DNA from: Diphasiastrum complanatum
Lineage: Eukaryota; Streptophyta; Lycopodiopsida; Lycopodiales; Lycopodiaceae
NCBI GenBank assembly: GCA_029204225.1
Contig: CM055113.1
Span: 4,966,431-5,030,430 of the forward strand
Length of the DNA: 64,000 bases
Reading direction: 5' to 3'
A program made the position numbers and the translations under genes. Every line of letters starts with the position of its first letter. Position 1 is the first letter of the stretch. Of the stretch, positions 45,701 to 56,975 are shown one piece after another. A model generated the notes under the pieces. The model was not told the origin of the DNA. It was given only the letters and a program-made list of their open reading frames with translations, and ran no database searches.

Positions 45701-46335
45701 TTTTCTACACATTTTGCAAGCAATATTTGTACTACTTCACGCGCGTTGCCCACACAATTGTTATAATTGTCACATGTATATATACATAACGACAACATAT
45801 AGTAAAACATGATGGGACATATATTTAGAGTCAATTAGCGGAAGCATGATTTCAGAGTTCCTCTGTGAACTCCTTTGTATCAAAATTATTTGATTCCATA
45901 GGATCAGACATTTTAGAGAGAGTGAAAGTAATTCAAGAAGTAGAGATAGTATTCAATATGTAACTAGCATAGTAAGATCACAACACTTAGTGCGTTATTA
46001 CTGTGGACCATTCTCGGGCACAAAATCGTGATTTGATCGATCTATTTACAACAACTTAATGCAGATTCTATATTTTCTTATGTGTGTTCCACTATCGAGT
46101 TCTTTCTGATAATTTCTCTCTCATACACTGATACTCACTCCACGACTCAATCGAATATCTAATCTCAAAGGAAGCATGGATGTCATACATGCCTAATTGT
46201 TTCGCTCCCTTCATGGTTGTCATTAAAATGCATCTTGTCGATCTAAGTAATAGTCTGAATCTACTGTTTTCCAAAGATCTTGTTGTAATTTATATGTTGA
46301 GTTTTCTCTTGACTGAATCTCGCATTAGCAAGAGT
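45701..46335. other. AT-rich DNA, possible copia LTR
   Basis: It directly precedes an initiator-Met PBS, so its right part should be an LTR, but neither LTR end is clear and no second copy lies in the window. Confidence 0.35.
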
Positions 46336-46349
46336 GGTATCAGAGCTAA
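46336..46349 (+). other. Primer-binding site, tRNA-iMet type
   Basis: TGGTATCAGAGCTA exactly matches the usual plant PBS. Two further partial matches (TGGTATCAACAT and TGGTATCAAAGC) follow within 100 bp. Confidence 0.75.
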
Positions 46350-46500
46350 TAATGTAATTTCCAATACAAACACTCATTCCGCACAGAGTGGTATCAACAT
46401 TCATAGCTTGACAAAGAACCCAACAGAATGGTATCAAAGCCATCGTTCCTAACCTTTATCAGTATTCAAGACTATTTTAGAATTTCTTAGATCATTCATC

Positions 46501-47460
46501 ATGGAAGCTACATATTCAGAAATCCGCTTGATCAATATGTTCAACGATGATGACACTGGGGATGAAGATGATACTCACTGAGAAAGAACTATGGGGATAC
46601 GTCAACAGTTCAATAGCCAAGTCGGCAAAACCTGACATGTTGACCTCTTGAGAAGCTAAGAATGGCAAAGCTCTTGCCATTGTATCTCTGAATCTTAAAG
46701 ATTCACAAATAGCTCATGTAGAAAATTGTTCTAGCTCCAAAGAAGCATGGGACATACTTTGTGGTCTATATGAAACAATAGATGTATCAACCCGTCTCTT
46801 CCTGAGAAAGAAGTTCTTATCGCTCAAGATAAGTGAAGGAATCTTAATCATTGATCATTAGATTGAATTCAGAAAGCTGCTAAATCAACTAGCAGTAGTA
46901 GGTTCACCAGTATTGGAGACGAAGATGCGAACATGTCTCTTTTGTCCAGTCTTCCTCCCTCTTATGACAACTTAGTATTTCTCTTGAGAAATGCTCCTGA
47001 CTTGTCTCTATAAAAATTGATAGCAAGTTTATTGCAGAAAGAAGTAAGAAGAAAAAGCTTATATATGAAGGTAGTCGCACTCTATTCGAATAAGCAACAA
47101 TTCCAGAAGAAGAAATCTTCGAAAGACAAGAAGACAAAAGCTGAGCAAACTGATTCAGACCAGCAATTGTAATAGCACAATCGATAGCAACAAAGACCAA
47201 AGACGAAACTCTTCTGCAAATATTGCAAGAGAACCAATCACGACGTCAAGGATTGTCGAGTTCTCAAGCACAATGAAGCAAAGAAGAAGATGCAGCAAGA
47301 TGGAGGATCTGATTCTACCAGAACCTCTCATGAAGACCCAACACTACTAATGATACAAGATCAATACAATAGATATGCCCTTCTATGGTATCTTGATTCT
47401 GGTGCTTCTCAGCACATGACTCCATGAAAGTTCCTATTCGAACATCTCACTCTAGCAGAT
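46501..47460 (+). pseudogene. Ty1/copia gag and protease start
   Basis: Starts MEATYSEIRLINMF and contains the UBN2-type gag core (KEAWDILCGLYETIDVSTRL, FLRKKFLSLKISEG), a complete zinc knuckle FCKYCKRTNHDVKDCRVL (CX2CX4HX4C, all ligands kept) and the protease active site WYLDSGASQHMTP. Many stops and frameshifts separate these. It is a different lineage from the gag at 8716-9663. The frame is lost after the protease, where a minus-strand RT fragment begins. Confidence 0.85.
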
Positions 47461-47679
47461 TCAAAGTATATCTATTTCGGTGACTCAAGTACATATATAC
47501 ACATGTCTAACTAATTAAAATTTTTTTACTCTATTCTTTACAAATAGGACTAAGGCACTACATGTTGTTAGCAGTCGCCTTCGGACAATATCTAGTTCCA
47601 TAAGTGATTTTGTTCGGACGTGATGAAGGTACAATTGAGTCACCGAATGCTCGAATTGACTATTTGAGTTTATATGCGA

Positions 47680-48015
47680 CTTTGTCGGTGAAGTCGCACA
47701 GTCAATGTCCAACAAATAGTCAGAGGTGTCCGTATCATTCACATACAATGTGATGATGACAAAGAATTGTGTGACGTCTTTGAAATAGACATTATAGTCT
47801 ATAGAGCTAGGTTCAAATCCATGATCAATCAAGAAGGTGTTGATTCGATGAAACCAAGCTTTGGATGATTGTTTTAGATTGTACAAAGCTTTATGGAGGT
47901 TGCATACCTTGACCATTGAAAATCTAGCCTTTTGGCCGGATTATATAAATGTCCTCCTCGATAACTCCATTGAGGAATGTTGTCTGTACATCCATCTAGT
48001 GTACCTCAAGATTAG
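47680..48015 (-). pseudogene. Copia reverse transcriptase fragment
   Basis: On the minus strand, MDVQTTFLNGVIEEDIYI, then VCNLHKALYNLKQSSKAWFH, IDHGFEPSSIDYNVYF and FVIITLYVNDTDT. This is the central RT region; the catalytic YVDD box has become YVND. It lies opposite in strand to the neighbouring gag, so the two pieces do not form one element as they stand. Confidence 0.9.
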
Positions 48016-48876
48016 TTGCAGCATATGACAAATCAGTCGACATTAGGGGATATTAAAATTCAAAATGGGCCCTTTGTCAAGATGTTTTTTTGTGACTTTG
48101 CACGCTTTCAACGCTTATGTGTCCTAATCAATGGTATCTGTGATGAACTGTAACAGTGCTTGACGGACGAAAATTGTTTTTAACTTTCCCGGCCAAATTT
48201 TTGTGATTTTCAAATATCTTGCCGGGCCGAACAAACGATTGTGATTGGACCACAGTTACTGCCCTAATACTCTTTTGTTGCCCGTCTTTGTACACTCGAG
48301 GTTGATTTGATGTCAATAGTCGTAAACTGTAGCTAACTAATCCTTGTAATTTAGGAACTTCTTGTCATTCTTAGGTATACCTCGCATTCTCTTTGTCCTC
48401 TCTGTTATTTTGGATTGTCATTCTTTGGTTTACCTCTCATTCTCTTCACTCTCTCCGTTCTTGTATCCATCAAATTTCATTGAATGGCAAAACTTCAATA
48501 TACTTCATTAGCAGCTTGACCTCGAATGGAAAAGATGTAGCGTTACTTGAACTGACAACTGAAGAAAAACGATGGCGCCTGTTGCCGGAAACCAATTGGA
48601 GCTTTGACTTCGGAATACCTAATTACGGCTTCTGCTTTGAACCCCGACTAGATTGCCTTCCATAATTCTTAGCGTGTACAAACGATAGAGTGTTTCAAAA
48701 TCACTTAAGGAGAGATGAACTGGCTAGAGTTTGTTGTTAGTAGGTAGTAGGTATATATGCTTTTGTTTGTGTGTGTGTGAGAGAGAAAATGAGAGAAAGA
48801 GTGTGCCTATGTGTGGATCATCAAAACACTTGAAGGAGTGGTTTTTCCCAAATGATGGACATCATAATGTCACGGA
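48016..48876. other. Spacer before copy C, one unassigned ORF
   Basis: The frame at 48393-48665 (90 codons, hydrophobic N-terminus, then ELTTEEKRWRLLPETNW) has no recognisable domain and may be chance. A GT/GA-rich microsatellite is at 48766-48800. Confidence 0.4.
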
Positions 48877-50229
48877 CTAGTAACTTTGGTCCTTTTCGAG
48901 TTCACATGTAGACTAGCTCAATGCACCATTACTCTTGAAAAATCATTTTTTTAACATACTAAAAAAACTTACTACTTATGAAATTTGTAGGTTTCTTTCA
49001 AAACTGGACCTAAAAAAACCTATTGGTCTTAGTTTAAACACTTAAATAACCTAACGTTTTTAGACTTTTTACTTATGAAAAATATAACCTTAAATTTCAA
49101 AAGTTGCCATGTGGTCTTAATTTCAGCCCGATACATAATAATTGAATTACCATAACATTTTATCTTTAAAAAGAGTAATTTTTAAAATTATATTAGAACA
49201 TAATCATTACAATTTTTCTCTTTAAGCAAGATATTACGAAATGATAATAATAATAATAATAAACTGAAGCATTACCTCGCAAATCAATTGTTGAAGTGTA
49301 CTATGTGCCCTTGAACGCTTCCTAGCATTCAACTGGAATACTTCAGCTTACGAGCACTTATCATGTTGTTGACGTATGTTTCCCAATGTTCAAAATGAAT
49401 ATATGTGCTTCTGAACACTTCCTACCTTTCACTCTTCAGTTGTCAAATTGGGCTAAAAAAACAATTCACATTACTTCTTACTATATTTGTAAAACTTTTG
49501 ATTCACCATCAAATTACGAGTTTAGGTTAAATATGACAAAGGTAAAAATTGATTCTCTAAAATTACCCTTAATGACCACTCAAAGACATCCAAACTTCTT
49601 TGTGTAAGAGACATGTGCTTTGATGAGTCACATCTCATAGGTCACATCCACTTTTATCTATCTCAATCAAAATGCAATCAAAATCAACTCTAAAAAAATA
49701 CACAACAAAAGAGTGTAATAAAATATGATAACCATCAAAAAATCATTACGAAATACTTATATAGAACGACGACTATTATGAATGTAATAAATATCAATCA
49801 AAACCCAATAAAAAAGACACAACAACATGCAAATAAACAAAAATCATTATTATCTTTTTAGAAAAAAAAATTGAGCACAACATTTCAAATCATGCATGAT
49901 AAGCACATATGGAGCAAATGCTATATGATTTTTGGCAATTGAACAATATCTCGTTAAGCACATGCAAGAAGACAACATACTAAAGAAAATAAAAAAATAA
50001 AAAACCCTTAAGCACATCAATATTTAACATCCAAAACCCATAAGGGTTTTGTTCCACATCAGTAACGCATCATTGGCCAACAATAATCTACAATAAGTTT
50101 ATTGATGAAGTACACGTGAATATATATTTAAACCAGAACAAAATATGAACAAAACCTTCATCATCAATGGTAATGCCATGATAGGTCAATGGACAAATTG
50201 GCAGTGAATTATTGATCACAAGACTTTGC
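48877..50229. repeat. Block copy C, gene-free 5' segment
   Basis: Direct copy of 1-1347, with few differences. The left border with unrelated DNA is at 48876/48877 (CACGGA|CTAGTAAC). Confidence 0.9.
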
Positions 50230-51360
50230 TTACGGATACCCCTCTTCTAAAGATCATTTTCCATCAACAACGACCCATGTAGTAGGCACTCTGCTAATGG
50301 GATTCCAGAAGTTGTAATATCGTACGGGAAAACCAAGAATGTTGATGAATAGAAAGCCCTTGAGCAGCCCACAAGAAAAAACAAGCGGTGGGGTTCAGCG
50401 TGGAACCAATGCGGAAGCTTCTATAACTGCAACTGGAAATTTTCAGATGCCCCTCATGAATGGGGAAGTGAAAGATATTGGCCGGAGCATTGCTTGTACC
50501 TGGCTTAAGAAAGAATTTTCTTTCAGTTGCCCGAGTTGCAGATGAAGGTCTAAATTCTGTTTTTGATTCAGACCAGGTTGCATTCTATAAGAAAGGAGCC
50601 CATGTAGTGGGAGAGATGGCAGCAAAAGGAAGAAGACTTGGGAACCTCTACGAGTTTGAAGTTCCAAATATTTCACAAGCACTTGTTGCTGATGAAAATC
50701 AGATTTCTTTGTGGATGAACGCTTGGGCCATGCAAGCATAAAGACCATGGATCTTATGCAGAAAAGGTAGCTAGTAAAGGGGCTACCGCCACTTTACTTG
50801 AAAGCTGATTTGAAGGCATGTGAAGCATGCAGAAAAGGGAAGCATGCAAGAAGATCCTACACTCCAGGAGGGACGTGAGCTAGCACGCTTCTAGAGATTC
50901 ATTCAGATCTCTGTGGGACAATGGAAGTGGCTGAAAAAACAAAAGCTCGCTACTTTATTTCATTTATTGATAACAGAAGCAGGCGAGCAAGCATCTTCTT
51001 CTCACAAAATAAGAATCAAGCTTTTTAAAGCTTTTCAAAGTTTCAAAGCACAGGCCGGATGCAGAATCAAAACACTTCAGACTAATGGGGGAGGTGAATA
51101 TGTCAACAAAGAGTTTGAGAACTTTTGTGACAAGGAAGGCATAATCAGATAATTCACCACAAGGTACACACCTCAGCAAAATGGCATAGCTGAGAAAAAA
51201 ATCGGACTCTGTGTGAGGCAGCGAGAAGCTTGCTCATTGGAGCACATTTGAGCAAGTACTTCTGGGAGGAAGCCATTGCTACAGTTGTATATTTACCAAA
51301 TAGGTTGCCCACTGTAGCAGTTCTGGATTCTACACCTTATGAAGTCTGGATTGGGAGGAA
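50230..51360 (+). pseudogene. copia protease C-term, pre-integrase and integrase (copy C)
   Basis: The longest copy of this copia remnant. ATGNFQMPLMNGEVKDIG and LLVPGLRKNFLSVARVADEG are the part after the protease active site. DERLGHASIKTMDLMQKR, LVKGLPPLYLKADLKACEAC and RKGKHARRSYT form the pre-integrase zinc domain. HSDLCGTMEVAEKTKARYF (first catalytic Asp), NGGGEYVNKEF (second Asp changed to Asn) and YTPQQNGIAEKKNRTL form the integrase core. It ends at TPYEVWIGRK, cut by the BAP31-like unit. Stops after QKR and GIIR and about four frameshifts are present. Confidence 0.9.
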
Positions 51361-52322
51361 GTATGTCCTCCTGCGATGATATTTTATCTGATTCGTCTGT
51401 GCTTGCATGTTTCAGCTTATTACTAGGAGTTGTCATCATTCGCCTGCATTCCTACTTGCAACAGATTGAATCGCTCCAACTGCAACTCCAGATCTCACGA
51501 AAGCAAGCCGAAACGGCTCAAACAGAGTATCTGCGGGCGATGAGCGAGCATAGCTCAGCTAAACAAAAAGCTAAACAAAAAGTTAGAGATGAGGAAGCTG
51601 CTCTAGCTGAGGTGAGATCTTTAACAGAGGTGATCTTAGATTTGAGACTAAAGTTGGAGCGTTTAGAACTTGACTCATACCAAAAAGGACAGACAGATAT
51701 CTAACTCTATTGCTATTGTATCCGTCTTCCTAGAGATCATAATCCTCCAAAAACAGCTGATCGTGTGCGTCTCACCCACAACAACCTTTGCATGCAGCGA
51801 CAGTGAAGACCTTGAAAATGGCAAGAAACAAAAAATGTGACGGCGAAATAGAGAATACCCTGAAATGGCAAGAAACATGATGCTAAAAGAGGGAACTCGG
51901 ACTGGAAGGGCACATCAAAGGAAGGCCACAACAGGCCACATCAAAGGAAAACCCAAGTGTCAACCTCTACGTAATCAAGCACCCTCAACCAGAATATATA
52001 TAAATATCTAAAATAAAAAAAAAGATAAAGGAATAGCTAATTTTTTTTTTAAAATAGTCAATTTACTTATAATTGCCACATGTCCTAGTGAGAAAAATTT
52101 AAAATACAAACTGAAAATATTTATTTATGTCTTTAAAATAGAAACCACAACACAAGCAGGTCAATCTTTAACATGAATGCTAGTCCTCCTTTCAAAGCAA
52201 GGCAGGGCCAAAAACCACCACAGGAATCCATCTACATGTAGGAATGCACTAGAGAATCCATGCGCACATCACCACAGGAATGCATAAGAGCATCCACGCG
52301 CCTATCACGGACAGAGCCACCG
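51361..52322 (+). mobile_element. 0.9-kb dispersed unit with intact BAP31-like frame (copy C)
   Basis: The coding part is open from the unit's left end to TAA at 51702-51704. With a start borrowed from the integrase region (ATG 51339) it would be 121 codons. It reads SSCDDILSDSSVLACFSLLL, then GVVIIRLHSYLQQIESLQLQ (a membrane helix running into a coiled coil), then RKQAETAQTEYLRAMSEHSS and DEEAALAEVRSLTEVILDLR. The order helix - RLH.Y - coiled coil resembles the middle of plant BAP31/BAP29-type ER membrane proteins. That match is from memory and moderate. The N-terminal membrane helices of such proteins are absent. Confidence 0.6.
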
Positions 52323-52845
52323 ATAGGGCAAAGGAGGATCCATCTAAAAGAAAAGGTATATTTGTTGGTTCAGTGAGGTGAGCAAGTCTTACAAAGTTTT
52401 TATTCCTTCAACTAAGAAAGTGGTCATTGGGAGAGATGTCATTTTTGATGAGGAAAACTTTCCAAAAGTGCCTTCAAGTGGTGTTTGGATCTTGGATCTA
52501 ACATTCTTGATGTTGATGAGATTGATGATACTTTGGATGTTGATGTTGAAGATCCTACTTCAAATTAAGAGCTAAGGAGTACATCAAGGCAAAAACAACA
52601 ACCTTTGAGACTCACTTATGATGAAAAAGGTAAGAAAGTTGTTGGTGGTACAAACTATGCTTTCCTAACCTCTTTTGATGAACCTACATGTGTAGATGAA
52701 GCATCCAATGTGACACTATTCTATATATCAATTATGAAAGGTACTATAAAACCATAGAAATGAGGTTTATAACTTAGGATGGAGATAATTCTTAACAAAG
52801 TAGTGTGGTTAAATCTATGCTAAAACTAGTTGGAGAGGTTTGTAC
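52323..52845 (+). pseudogene. copia integrase C-terminus / RT N-terminus remnant (copy C, first)
   Basis: SKSYKVFIPSTKKVVIGRD, VIFDEENF, TYDEKGKKVVGGTNYAF and LTSFDEPTCVDEASNVT, as in 2729-3246. Here the purine tract and the LTR start are missing: GTTGGAGAG passes straight to TTTGTACTA, a deletion of about 100 bp. Confidence 0.85.
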
Positions 52846-53080
52846 TATTTTTGACAAGCAGATAAGTAGATGATGTCAATTCTAAACCCATTCTAATTGG
52901 CTACTTTTCATACATTGCATCTAGACTAGAATTTCTAGGTCATTGGGTAAGATACCAAGAAATTACCATTCAAGGCAAGTTTAGGGCGAGTGGCCAAATG
53001 TCATTTGAGCAGCTATAAAGAGCAGTAGCAGTGTGGAGAACATATCGTTGTATTTTCTTTTGGTGTGGAGAATTCATCTC

Positions 53081-53330
53081 TTATGATTCGAAAGTGATTT
53101 TTCCGGTACCCCAGTTATGAATTACTTGCACAACTTGTAACCATGGGCGTCCTAGTAAGGCTCGGTAGACATTTGGTGCTTCGGGTAAGTCCATTACTAC
53201 AAAAGCAATGACAAATTGTATTCCGGTAAACTTGACAGGGATGTCTTCAACCATTCCACGTGCAACTTAATGGCAAAAGTCGCAGGCTTTATCCTTGTAA
53301 GGCCCCACTTTGCACATAGCTAGAAAATTG
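53081..53330 (-). pseudogene. Gypsy retropepsin C-terminal fragment (copy C, first)
   Basis: Minus-strand VEDIPVKFTGIQFVIAFVVM, DLPEAPNVYR and LLGRPWLQ, ending at a TAA. It carries the same 52-bp deletion of the active site as copies A and B. Confidence 0.8.
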
Positions 53331-53352
53331 CTTATGCTATATTGGTAGGGTC

Positions 53353-53355
<3 letters not shown>

Positions 53356-53419
<64 letters not shown>

Positions 53420-53572
53420 GGTTGGGTGTTAATAGCTTTGGGAAGGTGCTCAGGCCTCCAAAGCCTCTCTCAACCTAGGCATTTTCTCTCTCTTCTCTCT
53501 CTTTGTGTGTTATGCAGGTGAAGGTGAGGTTGCGCTCCCAGCGACGAACCCCATAGTACAACCGACACTACA
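53356..53572 (+). repeat. Truncated 5' LTR with CT tract (copy C, first)
   Basis: (CT)n at 53356-53419, then the U5 part ending CGACACTACA. Upstream sequence is unrelated to the complete LTRs at 7894 and 30908. Confidence 0.85.
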
Positions 53573-53573
53573 A

Positions 53574-53591
53574 TGGCGCTGTCGCCGGGGA
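53574..53591 (+). other. Primer-binding site, tRNA-Asp type (copy C, first)
   Basis: TGGCGCTGTCGCCGGGGA, two differences from the tRNA-Asp complement. Confidence 0.9.
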
Positions 53592-54212
53592 GCCCCAACA
53601 CTTGCCTTAGTCGGCATACACATCACTTTTCTTCTCCTTCTCTCACTCCTCTCTTCTTTTCCCTACATTTTTCATCACAAAAATTGAATTTTTTAGCTTG
53701 TTAGTGGTAGTTAGTGTGGATTAGAGTGAGTGGTGGATTGTGCTAGAACTGTAGATTAGAACAACCCTTGCTGGAAAACAAAAAAACAAACAAACAAAAA
53801 AATCAGAAAAACCTGAAAAATCGTTTTTTGGGGGAAAAATAGGCAGGAAAAACATATTAGAGGCAATAACCTTTTGCTGCTCTACAACTAACCTTTGCTG
53901 CACTAAGAGTACCTTCTAGACACTGTTCAGAACCTATGTAAAAGTCGGCAAAGGTTAATTCCCAACCATTTTTGAAGAAACCGCAAAAAATAGCAAAAAA
54001 ATCCATAAAATTTATTAGAGAAGGCAACTATCAGCTCGGCAAATGTTCTCTCTTTAGGATTTGAGAGAAAACTGCCAAAAATAGCAAAAAAACCCATAAA
54101 ATTTGTATTTTCTCTCCATCCCCTTCGAAATAACCTTCTCCCACATGGATTTAGCTTAATCTATATTAGAGGAGCCTACTATCAGCTCGGCAAACGTTCT
54201 CTCTCTAGGGTC
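53592..54212 (+). repeat. Leader fragment (copy C, first)
   Basis: Start of the leader with parts of the ~150-bp repeats, ending abruptly at GGGTCTGAGAGAA where the second tandem half begins (GCTTTCCAAAAGCACC). No gag follows. Confidence 0.8.
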
Positions 54213-54594
54213 TGAGAGAAGCTTTCCAAAAGCACCTTCAAGTGGTGTTTGGATCTTGGATCTTGATGAAGATGAGATTGATGTTACTTTAGATGTTGAT
54301 GTTGAAGATCCTACTTCAAATTAAGAGCTAAGAACTACATCAAGGCAAAAACAACAACCTTTGAGACTCACTTATGATGAAAAAGGTAAGAAAGTTGTTG
54401 GTGGTACAAACTATGCTTTCCTAACCTCTTTTGATGAACCTACATGTGTAGATGAAGCATCCAATGTGACACTATTCTATATATCAATTATGAAAGATAT
54501 TATAAAACCATAGAAAGGAGATTTATACTTAGGATGGAGATCATTCTTAACAAAATAGTGGCTAAATCTAAGCTAGAACTAGTTTGAGAGGGAG
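54213..54594 (+). pseudogene. copia integrase C-terminus / RT N-terminus remnant (copy C, second)
   Basis: Starts mid-motif (FPKAPSSGVWILDLDEDEID) and continues to LTSFDEPTCVDEASNVT and the polypurine tract. Unlike the other copies, this one reads LDEDEIDVTLDVDVEDPTSN without the frameshift, so it is the less decayed version. It belongs to a tandem duplication of 52454-54212. Confidence 0.85.
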
Positions 54595-54935
54595 TGTGAA
54601 AAATTTAGTTGTTTGATCTCGGCAATTTTGAGGCCAAATTTAGATCTAATATTAGAGATATATTTTTTTATGTCAATAAAAGCCTAAATAGTGTTTGTAC
54701 TATTTTTGACAAGCAGATAAGTTGATGATGTCAATTTTGGACCCATTCTAATTGGCTAATTTTCATACATTGCATGTAGACTAGAATTTCTAGGTCATTT
54801 GGTGAGATACCAAGAAATTACCATTTAGGGCAAGTTTAGGGAGAGTGGCCAAATGTCATTTGAGCAGCTATAAAGACCAGTAGCAGCATGGAGAACGTAT
54901 CAATGTATTTTCTTTTGGTGTGGAGAATTCATCTC
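54595..54935 (+). repeat. Putative copia 3' LTR (copy C, second)
   Basis: Begins TGTGAAAAATTTAG after the purine tract; the counterpart of 3247-3585. Confidence 0.6.
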
Positions 54936-55231
54936 TTATGATTCAAAAGTGATTTTTCCATACCCCAGTTATGAATTACTTGCGCAACTTGTAACCCTGG
55001 GCATCCTAGTAAGACTCGGTAGACATTTGGTGCTTTGGGTAAGTCCATTACTACAAAAGTAATGACAAATTGTATTCCGACAACCTTGACAGAGATGTCT
55101 TCAACCATTCCACGTGCAACTTAATGGCAAAAGTCGCAGGCTTTATCCTTGTAAGGCCCCACTTTGCACATAGCTTTGTTGAAATCAGGTTAACTCCCGA
55201 ACCTCCATCTATCACGGCTGTTTCTTTAGAA
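54936..55231 (-). pseudogene. Gypsy retropepsin with active site (copy C, second)
   Basis: The only copy that keeps the active-site segment: on the minus strand KETAVIDGGSGVNLISTKL, then CAKWGLTRIKPATFAIK, a frame change, then GMVEDISVKVVG and the C-terminal half. IDGGSGVNLI corresponds to the D-(S/G)-G-(S/A) site of plant gypsy proteases. The extra 52 bp are 55176-55227. No upstream pol or gag code lies beyond 55231, where LTR-linked sequence starts. Confidence 0.85.
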
Positions 55232-55258
55232 AATTGCTTATGCTATATCGGTAGGGTC

Positions 55259-55305
<47 letters not shown>

Positions 55306-55458
55306 GGTTGGGAGTGAATAGCTTTGGGAAGGTGCTCGAACCTCCAAAGCCTCTCTCAACCTAGGCATTTTCTCTCTCTTCTCTCTCTTTGTGTGTTATG
55401 CAGGTGAAGGCGAGGTTGCGCTCCCAGCGACGAACCCCATACTACAACCGACACTATA
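55259..55458 (+). repeat. Truncated 5' LTR with CT tract (copy C, second)
   Basis: (CT)n at 55259-55304 and the U5 part ending CGACACTATA. The same breakpoint at the CT tract as in the other copies. Confidence 0.85.
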
Positions 55459-55459
55459 G

Positions 55460-55477
55460 TGGCGCCGTCACCGGGGA
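55460..55477 (+). other. Primer-binding site, tRNA-Asp type (copy C, second)
   Basis: TGGCGCCGTCACCGGGGA, two differences from the tRNA-Asp complement. Confidence 0.9.
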
Positions 55478-56840
55478 GCCCCAACACTTGCCTTAGCCGG
55501 CATAGACATCACTTGTCTTCTCCTTCTCTCACTCTTCTCTCTTCTTTTCCCTTCATTTTCATCACAAAAATCGAGTTTTTTAGCTTGTTAGTGGTAGCTA
55601 GTGTGGATTAGAGTTAGTGGCATGTGGATTGTGTTAGAACTGTAGACTAGAACAACCCTTGCTAGAAAACAAAAAAATCAGAAAAACCTGAAAAATCTGT
55701 TTTTGGGGGGAAAATAGGCGGGAAAAACATATTAGAGGCAATAACTTTTTGCTGCTCTGCAACTAAACTTTGATGCACGAAGAGTACCTTCTAGACATTG
55801 TTCAGAACCTATGTAAAAGTCGGCAAAGGTTAATTCCCAGCCATTTTTGAAAAAACTGCAAAAAATAGCAAAAAAATCCATAAAATTTCTATTTTCTCTC
55901 CATTCCCTGGGAAATAGCGTTTGCCCACCTGAATTTAGAGAAATCTGTATTAGAGAAGGCTACTATCAGCTCGGCGAATGTTCTCTCTTTAGGATTTGAG
56001 AGAAAACTGTCAAAAATAGTAAAAACCCATAAAATTTGTATTTTCTCTCCATCCCCTTCAAAATAACCTTCTTCCACCTGGATTTAGCTTGATCTATATT
56101 ATAGGAGCCTACTATCAGGTCGGAAAACGTTCTCTCTCTAGGGTCTGAGATAAAACTTCCAAAAATAGTAAAAAAAGCCATAAAATTTATATATTCTCTC
56201 CGTTTCCTGAGAACTAACCTTTTCCCACCTGGATTTAGGTAAATATGTATCAGATAAGGCTACTCTTAGCTCGGCAAACGTTCTCTCTCTAGGATATGAG
56301 AGAAAATTGCCAAAAATAGCAAAACAGATTAGTATTTTCTCTCCATCCCCTAAGAAATAACCTTTTCAAACCTGGATCTAGCTAAACCTGTATCAAAGGA
56401 GGCTACTATCAGCTCAGCAAACGTTATCTCTCCAGGATCTGAGAGAAAACTGCCAAAAATAGCAAAAAACCCCCAAAAATACACTTTTTTCTTTATTTTT
56501 TGAGATCTGATCTGAATTAACCTTCTTTGAGATTTTAATAGCTAGATATAACCTTGATCTGGCTTCCGTGAAATTCTTGTGAAGATCCAATGGACAGATC
56601 TAGAAAGATCTAAGAAAAAGTGCTAAAAAACTGAGTTTTTCAAGATTATGCGAAAACTGTCCATCAAGAACCTTTGAAGACCTCATAATAGCTAGATATC
56701 GTCTAGTTCCAGCTACCTTGGGAAGGGAAAATGTTAGATCTCCTCCGATCTTAAGAAATATCGGAAAACCCACAAATAACCGCTAAAAATGGACAAAAAT
56801 ACACTAAAAATGACATTGTTCTCTTAATTTTCCTTAATCT
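55478..56840 (+). repeat. Leader with four ~150-bp repeat units (copy C, second)
   Basis: Repeat units at about 55860-56465. The leader ends at TTAATCT (56840), equivalent to A 5294, before any gag, where an unrelated RT fragment begins. Confidence 0.8.
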
Positions 56841-56975
56841 TTGTATGTCAAATGTAATGATGGTAAGATCATTTTTATGGTTTTATATGTTGATGATATT
56901 ATTGTTACAAGAAATGATCTTAGTCACATAAGAGATGTCAAGATAGCATTGTCTAGTGAGTTTAATGCATTGATT
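56841..56975 (+). pseudogene. Copia RT fragment with intact YVDD box
   Basis: LYVKCNDGKIIFMVLYVDDI, IVTRNDLSHIRDVKIAL and SSEFNA. YVDD is the RT catalytic motif and is intact, but only about 45 codons of the domain remain. It is joined exactly to the end of copy C. Confidence 0.9.

Noticed and set aside
48393-48665. 90-codon ORF as a host gene
   Set aside because: No domain, no clear gene context, no second copy; listed only as part of the spacer.
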